Origin: Curtobacterium sp. ZW137
Lineage (GTDB): Bacteria > Actinomycetota > Actinomycetes > Actinomycetales > Microbacteriaceae
Direction of reading: 5' to 3'
DNA: 64,000 nt
Assembly: GCF_003762905.1 (NCBI RefSeq)
Contig: NZ_RJKS01000001.1
Span: 992,001-1,056,000 of the forward strand
The position numbers were made by a program, and so were the translations under genes. Below, one piece after another: positions 24,755 through 34,905 of the stretch (positions are counted from its first letter, which is position 1; each line of letters begins with the position of its first letter). The notes beneath the pieces were generated by a model, which saw only the letters and a list, made by a program, of their open reading frames with translations, made no database searches and was not told where the DNA came from.

Positions 24755-26944
24755 ATGCACGAGATCGCGATGGACATCGACCAGGGGCTCCGCCTCGGTG
24801 ACGGTGCCGCGCACTTCGCGATGCGATCGGCCACCGCGACTTCGGCGACACTCGTCGTTGACGGACGCGGGTCCGTGACGCTCGAGCGGCTGCCGGAGAC
24901 CGACGTGTGGACGGGGTCGCTCGAGGGCGTCCGCCCCGGGGACACGTACCACCTGCTCGTCGACGGGCCGTCGGGGCCACGGGACGACTTCGACCCGACG
25001 CGGCCGCTGCTCGACCCGTACGCGCGGGGCATCGTCCGGACGCCGACCGTGTCCGCGGACGCGGACCAGCACCAGCACCAGCACCAGGACCAGGACCAGC
25101 ACCCGGGCAAGGACCAGGACAGGGACGAGGACCAGCACCAGGACGCCGCTCAGCGTTGGACGAGCGTCGTCGTGGACGACGCCTTCGACTGGGGCGACTC
25201 GGTGAAGCCCGTCATCCCGCTCGACCGCGCCGTCGTGTACGAGGCGAACGTCCGCACCCTGACCGCCGCGAACCACGCGGTGCCGGAGCACCTCCGCGGC
25301 ACCTACGCCGGCGTCGCGCACGAGAGCACCATCGCGCACCTGCAGCGCATCGGCGTCACGACGCTCGAGCTCCTCCCCGTGCACGCGTTCGACACCGAGC
25401 ACTGGCTGCAGGACGCCGGGCGGGAGAACGCCTGGGGGTACAACACCCTCGGGTTCTTCGCGCCGCACGCCGCGCACGCCTCCGCCGATGCCCGGGCACG
25501 GGGAGCGGACGGGGTGCTCCGGGAGTTCAAGGGCATGGTCCGGCTCCTGCACGAGGCCGGCATCCAGGTCGTCCTCGACGTGGTCTACAACCACACCGCA
25601 GAAGAGGGGCTCGGCGGTCCGACGTCCTCGCTCCGCGGCATCGACGGCGCGAACCGGTACCGCTGGGCGTCCGACGACACGTACTTCGACACGACCGGCT
25701 GCGGCAACACCCTCGACACCTCGGTGGAGGCCACCGCGGACCTGGTCCTCGACAGCCTGCGGTACTGGGCGCGCGAGGTGCAGGTCGACGGCTTCCGCTT
25801 CGACCTGATGGCCGCACTCGCCCGCGACGCGTCGCACGTGTTCGACCCGGCGCACCCGCTGCTGGAACGCATCCGGCAGGACCCGGACCTGCAGGACGTC
25901 CTGGTCATCGCGGAGCCGTGGGACGTCGGGCCGGACGGGTGGCGCACGGGGTCATTCGGACCGACCGGAGGCCCCGGCACCGGCACCGGCACCGGCACCG
26001 AAAGCGGCTCCGAAAGCGGCTCCGGCTCCGGCACCAGCGAGTGGAACGACGGCTTCCGCAACACCGTCCGGCAGTTCTGGCTCACCGACATCGCGCAGGA
26101 GCGCCGCTCCGGGGTCCCCGGCTCCGGCATCGGCGCACTCGCCGGCGCACTGACCGGGTCGCGGAGCATCTTCGGGGTCCCCCGCGGGCCGCTCGCGGGC
26201 GTGAACTTCGTGACCGCGCACGACGGCTTCACGCTGCACGACCTCACCGCGTACAACACCAAGCACAACGCGGCGAACGGCGAGGAGAACCGCGACGGGT
26301 CGAACGACAACCGCTCGTTCAACCACGGCGTCGAGGGCGAGACCGAGGACCGCGGTGTCCGTGCGGCCCGGGGGCGGTCGATGCGGAACCTGCTCGGCAC
26401 GCTCTTCCTCTCCGCCGGGATCCCGATGCTCACCGCGGGTGACGAGCGCAGCCGCACCCAGAACGGCAACAACAACGCGTACGTGGTCTCGGAGGACCTC
26501 ACCCCGGTCGGCTGGTCCGACGACGAGGACGCCGAGGCGATGACGGAGACCGTCGCCGCACTCACGGCGCTGCGTGCTGCGCACCCCGCGCTCCGGCCGT
26601 ACCGGTACGGGGTCGACGGGCAGAGCACGCCGAGCGCGTCCCGGATGACCTGGTACGGGCCGGACGGCGGCCCCATGACGGGCGAGTGGTGGGACCAGCC
26701 GATCCACCGCGCCGTGCAGTGGTTCGTCGAGTCGACACCGGAGCACGAGCCGTACGACCGGGTGCTCGTCGTGGTGCACGGCAGCGGTCGGACCCGTGAC
26801 CTGGCCCTGCCGGTGCGGGACGACGTGCTCGCGTACCGCCTGGCGTGGTCGAGCGAGAAGCACCGCGACCACGACCGGCACCGGCCGGCCGGCACGGTGT
26901 TCACCGCCTACGGTCCCGGCATCCACGTCTTCGACGTCCTCTGA
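24755..26944 (+). CDS. glgX: glycogen debranching enzyme (isoamylase type)
   Basis: 729 residues: an N-terminal CBM48-like beta domain (about 1-95), then a GH13_11 barrel. Catalytic residues are Asp350 in GFRFDLM, Glu387 in VIAEPWD and the Asp in TAHDG near 490. It hydrolyses alpha-1,6 branches of glycogen. Two low-complexity insertions are unusual: residues 101-130 made only of D, Q, H, K, E and similar, and residues 403-428 (Gly/Thr/Ser) placed directly before the EWNDG active-site loop. Both arise from hexanucleotide tracts. It precedes glgE and glgB on the same strand. Confidence 0.94.
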   Translation: MHEIAMDIDQGLRLGDGAAHFAMRSATATSATLVVDGRGSVTLERLPETDVWTGSLEGVRPGDTYHLLVDGPSGPRDDFDPTRPLLDPYARGIVRTPTVSADADQHQHQHQDQDQHPGKDQDRDEDQHQDAAQRWTSVVVDDAFDWGDSVKPVIPLDRAVVYEANVRTLTAANHAVPEHLRGTYAGVAHESTIAHLQRIGVTTLELLPVHAFDTEHWLQDAGRENAWGYNTLGFFAPHAAHASADARARGADGVLREFKGMVRLLHEAGIQVVLDVVYNHTAEEGLGGPTSSLRGIDGANRYRWASDDTYFDTTGCGNTLDTSVEATADLVLDSLRYWAREVQVDGFRFDLMAALARDASHVFDPAHPLLERIRQDPDLQDVLVIAEPWDVGPDGWRTGSFGPTGGPGTGTGTGTESGSESGSGSGTSEWNDGFRNTVRQFWLTDIAQERRSGVPGSGIGALAGALTGSRSIFGVPRGPLAGVNFVTAHDGFTLHDLTAYNTKHNAANGEENRDGSNDNRSFNHGVEGETEDRGVRAARGRSMRNLLGTLFLSAGIPMLTAGDERSRTQNGNNNAYVVSEDLTPVGWSDDEDAEAMTETVAALTALRAAHPALRPYRYGVDGQSTPSASRMTWYGPDGGPMTGEWWDQPIHRAVQWFVESTPEHEPYDRVLVVVHGSGRTRDLALPVRDDVLAYRLAWSSEKHRDHDRHRPAGTVFTAYGPGIHVFDVL
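25064..25146 (+). repeat. in-frame ACCAGC/ACCAGG hexamer tract in glgX
   Basis: An imperfect hexanucleotide array (CAGCAC, CAGGAC variants) encodes a stretch of alternating Gln, His and Asp between the CBM48 and catalytic domains. Slippage in units of six would change length without breaking frame. Confidence 0.7.
25975..26036 (+). repeat. in-frame GGCACC/GGCTCC hexamer tract in glgX
   Basis: Tandem GGCACC followed by GGCTCC-like units encode Gly-Thr and Gly-Ser dipeptides just before the EWNDG motif of the catalytic domain. Confidence 0.7.
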
Positions 26945-26982
26945 CCCACGCCGCCCACCATGGGTGCGGACGCGCGTCCACA

Positions 26983-27028
26983 CCGGACGGGAGGCTCGGT
27001 GCCAGGCCGCCACGAGGCTCCCGTCCGG
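26983..27028. terminator. GC-rich hairpin, dispersed family copy 2
   Basis: CCGGACGGGAG (26983-26993) pairs with CTCCCGTCCGG (27018-27028), with further partial pairing towards the loop. It lies 40 bases after glgX and before glgE; no U-tract. Confidence 0.55.
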
Positions 27029-27116
27029 TGCATGGAGGCCCCACTGCCCCGACGAGTTGTCCACAGGTCGCCCGTTCCGGGGAACACGGAGGGCGCCGCC
27101 GGGTAGCGTCGGGTCC

Positions 27117-29117
27117 GTGGCCACCGCAGACCGACCCCGGCGTCCGAAGATCGGGCGCATCCCGATCACCGAACTCGCCCCGAGGACGCCGAACGGCTTC
27201 CCGGGCAAGGCGTTCGACGGCGAGGTGATCACGTTCGGCGCGACCGTCTTCCGAGAAGGACACGGCGTGATCGGCGCCGACCTCGTCCTCGAACGCCCCG
27301 ACGGCGGCACCAGGACCGTCCCGCTGCGGCTCGTCGCCGAGGGCACCGACCGCTACGAAGCGACCGTGCAGGTCGACCACGTGGGCGTCTGGGCCTGGCA
27401 CGTCGAGGCGTACTCCGACGACTGGGACACCTGGCTGCACGGAGCACGCCTGAAGATCGCGGCGGGCGTCGACACCGAAGCGACGCTGCTCGACGGCGCG
27501 GTCCTGCTCGACCGGCTCGCCACCGAGACCGACTCCCCCGCTGCCAGCCGTGCAGCGGCCCGCGTCCGCGACACCGACCTCGACCCCGCCGAGCGCCTCG
27601 CCGCCGTCGACGACCCCCGCATCACCGCCGAGGTCGAAGAAGCGCCGCTCACCTCGCTCCGCACGCACTCCCCCGTGCAGCTGCTCGACGTCGAGCGCAC
27701 CCGCGCCGGCGTCGGCGCCTGGTACGAGTTCTTCCCCCGCAGCGAAGGCGCGAAGCGGAACGCGGACGGCTCCTGGAAGAGCGGCGACTTCCGCACCGCT
27801 GCCCGTCGTCTGCCCGGCGTGGCGCGGATGGGCTTCGACGTGGTCTACCTGCCGCCGATCCACCCGATCGGGCAGACCGCCCGCAAGGGGCCGAACAACA
27901 CGCTGGACGCCGGACCGAACGACCCGGGCAGCCCGTGGGCGATCGGCTCGGCCGAAGGCGGCCACGACGCGATCCACCCGGACCTCGGCACCGAAGACGA
28001 CTTCCGCGACTTCGTCGAGACCGCGAAGAACACCGGGATGGAAGTCGCACTCGACTTCGCGCTGCAGTGCTCCCCCGACCACCCGTGGGTCACCGAGCAC
28101 CCGGAGTGGTTCACCACCCGCGCCGACGGCTCCATCGCCACCGCGGAGAACCCGCCGAAGCGCTACCAGGACATCTACCCGATCCAGTTCGACACCGACC
28201 CGGAAGGGCTCGTGACGGAAGTCGAGCGGGTCCTGCGCCACTGGATCGACCTCGGCATCCGGATCTTCCGCGTCGACAACCCACACACCAAGCCGCTGTG
28301 GTTCTGGGAGCGCGTCATCCGCGAGATCCGCGACGAGCACCCGGACACGGTGTTCCTCGCCGAGGCGTTCACCCGCCCGGCGATGATGCGGGCGCTCGCC
28401 GAAGCCGGGTTCCAGCAGTCGTACTCGTACTTCACGTGGCGGAACACCAAGGACGAGATCGCGGACTACTTCGACGAGCTCGCCCACGAGACCAGCGACT
28501 ACCTCCGTCCGAACCTGTTCGTGAACACGCCGGACATCCTCACCGAGTACCTGCAGTTCGGCGGCCGTGCCGGCTACAAGGTGCGGGCCGCGCTCGCCGC
28601 GACGGGTGCTCCGACGTGGGGCATGTACTCCGGCTACGAGCTCTTCGAGGACGTCGCACGACCGGGCTCCGAAGAGAACATCGACAACGAGAAGTACGAG
28701 TACAAGCCGCGCGACTTCGCCCTCGCCGAAGCCGAAGGCGCGAGCCTGGCCCCGTACGTGACGATGCTGAACCGGCTCCGCTCCGCACACCCCGCACTCC
28801 GGCAGCTCCGGAACCTGCACGTGCACGAGAGCGACGACGACGCCATCGTCGTGTACTCCAAGCACCTCCCCGGACGGTTCATCCGCTCGGGCCGCGACGA
28901 CACCGTGATCGTCGTCGCGAACGTCGACCCCCACTCCGCTCGGGAAGCCACCGTGCACCTCGACCTGACCGCGCTGGGACTCGACCCCGAGCAGCAGTTC
29001 GACGTCCGCGACGTCGTGACCGGCGCCCGCTGGGTCTGGGGATCGTCGAACTACGTCCGCCTGGACGCATTCCAGGAGCCCGTGCACCTGCTCGTCGTGG
29101 AAGGACCGCACCGATGA
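27117..29117 (+). CDS. glgE: alpha-1,4-glucan:maltose-1-phosphate maltosyltransferase
   Basis: 666 residues, GH13_3. The N-terminal beta-sandwich and helical insert are followed by a barrel with catalytic Asp387 in [10 protein letters not shown] and Glu416 in LAEAFTRP, characteristic of GlgE. It adds maltosyl units from maltose-1-phosphate to alpha-glucans. The maltose-1-phosphate source (TreS/Pep2 or GlgM) is not in the window. The GTG at 27117 follows TAGCGT by seven bases, suggesting a leaderless start. Its stop overlaps the glgB start (ATGA), so the two are translationally coupled. Confidence 0.96.
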   Translation: MATADRPRRPKIGRIPITELAPRTPNGFPGKAFDGEVITFGATVFREGHGVIGADLVLERPDGGTRTVPLRLVAEGTDRYEATVQVDHVGVWAWHVEAYSDDWDTWLHGARLKIAAGVDTEATLLDGAVLLDRLATETDSPAASRAAARVRDTDLDPAERLAAVDDPRITAEVEEAPLTSLRTHSPVQLLDVERTRAGVGAWYEFFPRSEGAKRNADGSWKSGDFRTAARRLPGVARMGFDVVYLPPIHPIGQTARKGPNNTLDAGPNDPGSPWAIGSAEGGHDAIHPDLGTEDDFRDFVETAKNTGMEVALDFALQCSPDHPWVTEHPEWFTTRADGSIATAENPPKRYQDIYPIQFDTDPEGLVTEVERVLRHWIDLGIRIFRVDNPHTKPLWFWERVIREIRDEHPDTVFLAEAFTRPAMMRALAEAGFQQSYSYFTWRNTKDEIADYFDELAHETSDYLRPNLFVNTPDILTEYLQFGGRAGYKVRAALAATGAPTWGMYSGYELFEDVARPGSEENIDNEKYEYKPRDFALAEAEGASLAPYVTMLNRLRSAHPALRQLRNLHVHESDDDAIVVYSKHLPGRFIRSGRDDTVIVVANVDPHSAREATVHLDLTALGLDPEQQFDVRDVVTGARWVWGSSNYVRLDAFQEPVHLLVVEGPHR

Positions 29118-31771
29118 CCACCGACCCGAACGAGGCCGACCGGACCACACCCCGGGACCGCGGACAGGGGCCGAGCGTGCCGCCGGTCCAGCCGCCACCC
29201 CCGCCCGTCGCGGCGCGCCCGAGCTCGTCGGCGCCGACGCCCGCGCCGACCCCGGCGCCCCCGCGCGTCCCGGCGGCCACCGCGAAGCCCGCTCCGCGGA
29301 CCGAACCGCGGACGTCGGCGCCCGGTGAGGACCTGCCGGGTGCTCGCCTGCCGCGCCGTGAGGCACCGGACCGCGGCGTCGAGGAGTCGGCCACGCTCGC
29401 GGGGCACTCCCCCGACGCGGCGCACCCGCGGCACGTGAGCGACGCACCCGACGACCGCAGCGTCCTCGCGGAGCAGACCCGAGCCTCCGGCCCGACTCCG
29501 CCCTCTGCATCTGCCTCTGCCCCTGCGTCGGCGTCGGCTTCGGGCTCGGGCTCGACCGACACGGCGGCTTCCGGCACCGGCGAGCAGACCCACGCCGAGC
29601 CACGTCCCGCCCCCATCGAGGACTGGCTGCGCCAGGCCGTCGCGGAGGGCCGCTGGTCCCAGCCGCACGACGTCCTCGGCCCGCACCCCGTCGACGGCGG
29701 CACGAGCGTCCGCGTCGTCCGGCACCTGGCGCACGCCGTGCGCCTCGTCCGCCTGGACGGCGACGACATCGAACTGACCCACGAGGGCGACGGCCTCTGG
29801 GCCGGCGCGACCTCCGAAGCACTCGGCCGGTACCGGGTCGAAGCGGACTACGACTACGACGAGACGACGGACACCGACGACGCCACATGGACGACCGACG
29901 ACGCGTACCGGTTCCCGCCGACGCTCGGCGAACTCGACCTGCACCTCTTCGGCGAAGGCCGAGACGAACAGCTCTGGCACCACCTCGGTGCGCACGTCCG
30001 CACGATGGACGGCGTCGACGGCGCGGCGTTCTCGGTCTGGGCACCCCGCGCCACCGCCGTCCGCGTGATCGGCGACTTCGAGGGCTGGGAAGGCCGCACC
30101 ACCGCGATGCGCCGGCTCAGCGACCTCGGCGTCTGGGAGCTGTTCTGGCCCGGGGCGCTCGAGGGGCAGCGCTACAAGTTCCAGATCCTCACCGACAGCG
30201 GCTGGGTGGAGCGCGCCGACCCGTTCGCACGCCGCACCGAGGTGCCGCCGCTCACCGCCTCCGTGATCACCAGCTCGGACTACCAGTGGTCCGAGGGCGA
30301 CCGGGCGTGGATGGAGCACCGCGCGAAGACGACCACGCACGACCGGCCGATGAGCGTCTACGAGGTCCACCTCGGCTCGTGGCGCCCCGGCCTCAGCTAC
30401 CGCGAGGTCGCCGACCAGCTCATCGGGCACGTGCAGTACCTCGGGTTCACGCACATCGAGTTCCTGCCGCTCTCCGAGCACCCGTTCGGCGGCTCGTGGG
30501 GCTACCAGGTCACCGGGTACTACGCACCGACGGCCCGCTTCGGCTCCCCCGACGACCTCCGGTACCTCATCGACCGCCTGCACTCCGCGGGCATCGGCGT
30601 GATCATGGACTGGGTCCCCGGGCACTTCCCGAAGGACGAGTGGGCACTGGCGAAGTTCGACGGGCACGCCCTGTTCGAGCACCCGGACCCCCGCCGCGGC
30701 GAGCAGCTCGACTGGGGCACCTACGTGTTCGACTTCGGGCAGCCGCAGGTGCGGAACTTCCTGGTCGCGAACGCGCTCTACTGGATGGAGGAGTTCCACA
30801 TCGACGGGCTCCGCGTGGACGCCGTCGCCTCGATCCTGTACCTCGACTACTCCCGCACCGACTGGCTGCCGAACATCCACGGCGGCCGCGAGTACCTCGA
30901 GGCGATCTCGTTCCTGCAGGAGACCAACGCCACCGCGTACAAGCGCTACCCCGGCATCGTGATGATCGCCGAGGAGAGCACCTCGTGGCCGGGGGTCACC
31001 CAGCCGACGAGTGCCGGCGGGCTCGGCTTCGGCCAGAAGTGGAACATGGGGTGGATGCACGACTCGCTCGAGTACGTGCAGCGCGACCCCGCGTACCGCG
31101 CCTACCACCACGACGAGCTGACGTTCTCGTTCGTGTACGCGTTCAGTGAGCAGTTCACGCTGCCGATCAGCCACGACGAGGTCGTGCACGGCAAGGGCTC
31201 GCTCTACGGCAAGATGCCCGGCGACGAGTGGCAGAAGCTCGCGAACGTCCGGGCGTACCTGGCGTTCATGTGGGCGCACCCCGGGAAGCAGCTGCTGTTC
31301 ATGGGGCAGGAGTTCGCGCAGATCTCGGAGTGGTCCGAGGCCAGCGGGCTCGACTGGTGGCACCTCGACGACCCGGGCCACCGTGGCGTGCAGGACCTCG
31401 TCGCCGCGCTGAACCGGGTGTACAAGGACACGCCGGCGCTCTGGACGCACGACTCCACGGCCGACGGCTTCGAGTGGATCGAGGGCGGCGACGCTCCGCA
31501 CTCCACGATCGGGTTCCTCCGGAAGACCGGGGACGAGCGGCTCGCGGTGTTCGTGAACTTCTCCGGCGTGCCGGTCGAGCGGCGCTTCGGGCTGCCGGTC
31601 GCCGGGCAGTGGCAGGAGGTGCTCAACACCGACGCCGCCGAGTACGGCGGGTCCGGGGTCGGGAACCTCGGGGTCGTCACCGCCGAGGACACCCCGTGGG
31701 CCGGGCGCCCGGCGTCGGCGCACCTCGTGGTGCCGCCGCTCGGCGCGGTCTGGCTGAAGTTGACGCGGTAG
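29114..31771 (+). CDS. glgB: 1,4-alpha-glucan branching enzyme with long disordered N-terminal extension
   Basis: 885 residues, longer than the usual 720-740. The first 170 residues are rich in Pro, Ala, Ser and Thr, with acidic patches, and look disordered. They are followed by an N-terminal domain (about 175-280), a CBM48 ([19 protein letters not shown]) and a GH13_9 barrel with catalytic Asp in [17 protein letters not shown], Glu in [12 protein letters not shown] and Asp in [11 protein letters not shown]. It introduces alpha-1,6 branches, cooperating with GlgE and GlgX in cytosolic glucan metabolism. The start overlaps the glgE stop. Confidence 0.95.
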   Translation: MTTDPNEADRTTPRDRGQGPSVPPVQPPPPPVAARPSSSAPTPAPTPAPPRVPAATAKPAPRTEPRTSAPGEDLPGARLPRREAPDRGVEESATLAGHSPDAAHPRHVSDAPDDRSVLAEQTRASGPTPPSASASAPASASASGSGSTDTAASGTGEQTHAEPRPAPIEDWLRQAVAEGRWSQPHDVLGPHPVDGGTSVRVVRHLAHAVRLVRLDGDDIELTHEGDGLWAGATSEALGRYRVEADYDYDETTDTDDATWTTDDAYRFPPTLGELDLHLFGEGRDEQLWHHLGAHVRTMDGVDGAAFSVWAPRATAVRVIGDFEGWEGRTTAMRRLSDLGVWELFWPGALEGQRYKFQILTDSGWVERADPFARRTEVPPLTASVITSSDYQWSEGDRAWMEHRAKTTTHDRPMSVYEVHLGSWRPGLSYREVADQLIGHVQYLGFTHIEFLPLSEHPFGGSWGYQVTGYYAPTARFGSPDDLRYLIDRLHSAGIGVIMDWVPGHFPKDEWALAKFDGHALFEHPDPRRGEQLDWGTYVFDFGQPQVRNFLVANALYWMEEFHIDGLRVDAVASILYLDYSRTDWLPNIHGGREYLEAISFLQETNATAYKRYPGIVMIAEESTSWPGVTQPTSAGGLGFGQKWNMGWMHDSLEYVQRDPAYRAYHHDELTFSFVYAFSEQFTLPISHDEVVHGKGSLYGKMPGDEWQKLANVRAYLAFMWAHPGKQLLFMGQEFAQISEWSEASGLDWWHLDDPGHRGVQDLVAALNRVYKDTPALWTHDSTADGFEWIEGGDAPHSTIGFLRKTGDERLAVFVNFSGVPVERRFGLPVAGQWQEVLNTDAAEYGGSGVGNLGVVTAEDTPWAGRPASAHLVVPPLGAVWLKLTR

Positions 31772-31787
31772 TCGCGACCCCCCCCAC

Positions 31788-31829
31788 GGACGGGAGGCCC
31801 GGTGCCAGCTGGCACCGGGCCTCCCGTCC
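31788..31829 (+). terminator. 21-bp perfect palindrome after glgB, family copy 3
   Basis: GGACGGGAGGCCCGGTGCCAG is followed immediately by its exact complement, giving a 42-base perfect inverted repeat 16 bases after the glgB stop. It is a strong terminator-like hairpin without a U-tract. Confidence 0.65.
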
Positions 31830-31901
31830 GGTACCGGGCTCCCGTCCGGTACCGGGCTGCCGTCCGGTACCGGGCTGCCGTCCGGTACCGGGCTCCCGTC
31901 C
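31830..31901. repeat. four tandem 18-bp repeats
   Basis: Units GGTACCGGGCTCCCGTCC, with C or G at one position, repeat four times at 31830, 31848, 31866 and 31884. The unit resembles the 3' arm of the adjacent hairpin, so the array probably arose by local duplication of that arm. Confidence 0.9.
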
Positions 31902-31912
31902 GGTACGGAAAA

Positions 31913-31951
31913 GCGACAGTGCCCACGCGGATCCCGCGTGGGCACTGTCGC
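31913..31951. terminator. bidirectional terminator between glgB and the thioredoxin gene
   Basis: An 18-bp perfect stem (31913-31930 with 31934-31951) with a three-base ATC loop is flanked by AAAA on the left and TTT on the right. It sits between convergent genes and can terminate in both directions. Confidence 0.75.
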
Positions 31952-31963
31952 TTTCCGGGACTC

Positions 31964-32980
31964 CTAGTAGAGCGCGCTCGCGAGCCGGCGGCGCGCCGCC
32001 ACGACCCGCGGGTCCTCCGCACCGATCAGCTCGAAGTACTCGACGAGCCGGACACGGAGTGCTTCGCGGTCCTCGCCGAACACCGTCGGGACCAGGTCGA
32101 GCAGCCGCCCGAAGGCGTCCTCGACGTGGCCGCCGCTGATGTCCAGGTCGGCGACGGCGAGCTGCGCCGACACGTCCGACGGTGCGCTACCTGCGGCACT
32201 GCGGATCTCGTCCGCGGTCCGGCCGTTCAGCCGGTCGAGCAGCGAGACCTGCGCGAGACCCGCGACGGCCATCTGGTCGTGCGGGTCTTGCGCGATCGCG
32301 GTCTTGTACTCCTGGACCGCGGTGGCGTAGTCGCCCTGCTCGATCGCGTCGTACGCGGCCTGGTGGTGCGGTGGGAGCGGTTCCGGCTCGGGCTCGCCCT
32401 GCTCGGCACCCTCGACCGGGGCGGCAGCGCCGTCCACGGTCACGCGCCCGGAGACACCGTTCTGCTCGGCGGCCTGGAGCACCTGCTCGTAGACGTCGCG
32501 GACCTGCGCCTCGGGGAGCGCGCCGACGAAGAGCCCGAGCGGGCGACCGCCGATGAGCGCGGCGACGGTCGGGATCGACTGCGCCTGGAACGCCTGGACG
32601 AGCTGCGGGTTCGTGTCCGCGTCGACCTTGGCGAGCACGACGCGGCCCGCGTACTCCTCGGTGAGCTGCTCGAGGATCGGCGAGAGCTGCTTGCACGGCC
32701 CGCACCACTCGGCCCAGATGTCCACGATGACGGGGACGATGGTCGAGAGCTGCAGGACGTCCTGGAAGGTGTCGTCCGTGATGTCGACGACGAGCGACGG
32801 GACGGTGACGTCCGCGCCGGTCTCGGATCCGGGGCCGGACGGGGCGCCACCGGGGCCGCCGGCAGCACCGGAGGCGCCGCCGGGCTGCTGCTGTGCTGCC
32901 GGTCGCTGCGCACGGTCGACCAGGGATGACAGGTCGACGGCTCCGCGGAGTCCGGACGGGGTCGGGGGGACGTTCGTCAT
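31964..32980 (-). CDS. thioredoxin-TPR co-chaperone (YbbN/CnoX-like)
   Basis: 338 residues. A Gly/Pro/Ala-rich linker (about 25-55) is followed by a thioredoxin domain with WCGPC (Cys93, Cys96) and a cis-Pro in SIPTVAAL, then a tetratricopeptide-like helical region (about 205-335, AAYDAIEQGDYATAVQEYKTA). This layout matches the YbbN/CnoX family, which links thiol redox control to chaperones. The complete CxxC suggests redox activity. Its ATG overlaps the stop of the upstream membrane protein gene by four bases (ATGA). Confidence 0.92.
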   Translation of the reverse strand: MTNVPPTPSGLRGAVDLSSLVDRAQRPAAQQQPGGASGAAGGPGGAPSGPGSETGADVTVPSLVVDITDDTFQDVLQLSTIVPVIVDIWAEWCGPCKQLSPILEQLTEEYAGRVVLAKVDADTNPQLVQAFQAQSIPTVAALIGGRPLGLFVGALPEAQVRDVYEQVLQAAEQNGVSGRVTVDGAAAPVEGAEQGEPEPEPLPPHHQAAYDAIEQGDYATAVQEYKTAIAQDPHDQMAVAGLAQVSLLDRLNGRTADEIRSAAGSAPSDVSAQLAVADLDISGGHVEDAFGRLLDLVPTVFGEDREALRVRLVEYFELIGAEDPRVVAARRRLASALY

Positions 32981-34719
32981 TGCACCTCACTCGCTGCGGT
33001 CAGGCCCTGCGTGAACCCGAGCAGGACTATCTTGTCGTCCGACCCGACGGCCGGCACGGAGAAGAGCAGCTGGACGCCGTACGTGGCGCTCACGCCCTTC
33101 TTGCTGGAGTCGACACCGGAGAGGGCCTTCACGGCACCCTCGGTGTTCACCTCGGCGCCGGACGCGGTCGGGGTGACCTTCTCGATCTCGTTCAGGTTCA
33201 CCGAGACGAGGGCGCCGGCGCCGTTCGTCGCGAGGGCGATCGCGGTGTCCTCGGGCGACTCGGACGAGTACTCGATCTTCGCGGTGTCCGGCAGCGACGC
33301 GGACTTCTTGTCCTTGTACGCCTTGCCGATCTTCTCGCGGAGGTCGTCGCCCTCGGCCTGGAAGAGGTCTGCGTACTCGCTGTCGGTGTCCTTCGAGAGG
33401 ATGTCGCCGTAGGCGGGTGCCACCTGGTCGGGCGCGAGCGCGAGGAGCTTCGTGTCGGACGCGAGCTGCGCCGTGCCGATCGACACCGGGGCGACGGACG
33501 GCAGCTTGGCGTCGGCCTCGAGGGAGACGTCGTACATGACCTTGTAGTCGTCGCGGGCGGACTCCTGCACGAGCGTCAACGCCTGCGGCGCGGTCTTCGC
33601 GTCGTCGGGGTCGGACGCCACGACGAACACCGTGCGCGGCCAGCTGTCGGTCTGCTGCGGCAGCGACACCGAGATGTCGGACGCCGAGATCGCCGGCGGG
33701 GCGTCGACGTCGGTGTCCTTCGCGCGGATCGCGTAGTTGGCCTCGCGGAGCTCGAGCGCCGGTCCCGTGAAGCGGGTCTCGGCGAGCGTGGAGTCACGGT
33801 CGGCGTCCGCCTTCGTGGCGACGGCGGCGACGCGGGTCACCACGCGGCTGATCTGCTGCCGGGTGGCTGCGGTCGGCTCGGCCTGCTCGGCGGCTCCCGT
33901 GGCGGAGGCCGTCGGGGTCGGGGTCGCCGAATCGGCGCCACCGCCCTGCGGCCAGTACTCGGACGAGCACCCGGTCAGGGCCAGTGCACCGACGAGGACC
34001 ACCGGGACGGCGATCATCGAGCGGCGGCCGCGACGGGACCGCGACGGGACCTGCGCACCGGCGGCGGCTGCACGGCGCGAGGCACGCACGCGCGGCGGAC
34101 GGGTGCCACCGCTCCGACGACGCGGTCCGCGGGAGCGCCGCTGGTGCAGGAACGCCCAGATCAGCAGGGCGATCCCGCCGAGGACGAAGACCCCGCCGGC
34201 GGTCATCAGCGGGCCGACCGAGGGGGTCGCGGTGTCACGCGGCCAGGTCACCGAGACGTCGGCCGGAGCGGCGGACTTGCCGTCGCCCACGATGATCACC
34301 GAGGTGTCCGCGGGCAGACGCACCGTGAACTGCCCGGCGCCGTCGTACTCCTGGTACCAGAGGTCGCTGCCCTTCGGGTCCGGGACGGTCGACTCGCTGC
34401 CGGTCGTCTTCGCGACGAGCTTCGACGTGTCGGCGTCGTAGCGGAGCGTGTTGTGCTCCGCGTCACCGACCCACGCCGTGACGTCGGAGGTCTTGCCGTA
34501 GGCCGCGAACACCGTGCCGGAACCGGCGATGTTGATCCGCTGGTACCCCGGGTTCGCGTTGAGGACGGTGCCCGGGATGACGGTCACCGGCGCCTTCGTG
34601 GTCGTGGAGGACTGCGCGACGATGGACGACGGTGGGGCGAACACGGTCCGCTGTGCCACACCGAGGCCGACGAGCAGCAACCCGATGACGAAGGCGACGA
34701 TCGCCAGGACGAATCGCAC
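32977..34719 (-). CDS. membrane protein with internal lipoprotein-like second half
   Basis: 580 residues in two parts. Residues 1-22 are a signal/anchor helix, 23-165 an exposed beta-rich domain, and 171-192 a membrane helix followed by a very basic stretch. At residue 235 a second signal-like segment begins and ends in a lipobox LALTGC (Cys251); the remaining 330 residues read as a separate exported lipoprotein. No family recognised. It may be a fusion of two once separate envelope proteins, or the second part may have its own internal start. It is translationally coupled to the thioredoxin-TPR gene. Confidence 0.7.
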   Translation of the reverse strand: MRFVLAIVAFVIGLLLVGLGVAQRTVFAPPSSIVAQSSTTTKAPVTVIPGTVLNANPGYQRINIAGSGTVFAAYGKTSDVTAWVGDAEHNTLRYDADTSKLVAKTTGSESTVPDPKGSDLWYQEYDGAGQFTVRLPADTSVIIVGDGKSAAPADVSVTWPRDTATPSVGPLMTAGGVFVLGGIALLIWAFLHQRRSRGPRRRSGGTRPPRVRASRRAAAAGAQVPSRSRRGRRSMIAVPVVLVGALALTGCSSEYWPQGGGADSATPTPTASATGAAEQAEPTAATRQQISRVVTRVAAVATKADADRDSTLAETRFTGPALELREANYAIRAKDTDVDAPPAISASDISVSLPQQTDSWPRTVFVVASDPDDAKTAPQALTLVQESARDDYKVMYDVSLEADAKLPSVAPVSIGTAQLASDTKLLALAPDQVAPAYGDILSKDTDSEYADLFQAEGDDLREKIGKAYKDKKSASLPDTAKIEYSSESPEDTAIALATNGAGALVSVNLNEIEKVTPTASGAEVNTEGAVKALSGVDSSKKGVSATYGVQLLFSVPAVGSDDKIVLLGFTQGLTAASEVQ

Positions 34720-34905
34720 GGATCTCTCTCCCTCCGCGCCGGGGTGGGGGAATCGGCGCGCGAATCAACGGCCCAGGATACGCGAGAGACGCTGGGTGGC
34801 GCATCCCGGGGCACTTTCCACAGGCTCAGACGCGGCCCGAGCGGCACCACTACACTCGACGCGCGGGCGGCACCGAGCCGTCCGGAGGAGCAGCGGGAGC
34901 GACAC

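Noticed and set aside
31830-31901. CRISPR array or phage attachment site
   Set aside because: Head-to-tail 18-bp copies without spacers, derived from a terminator arm; no integrase or tRNA nearby.
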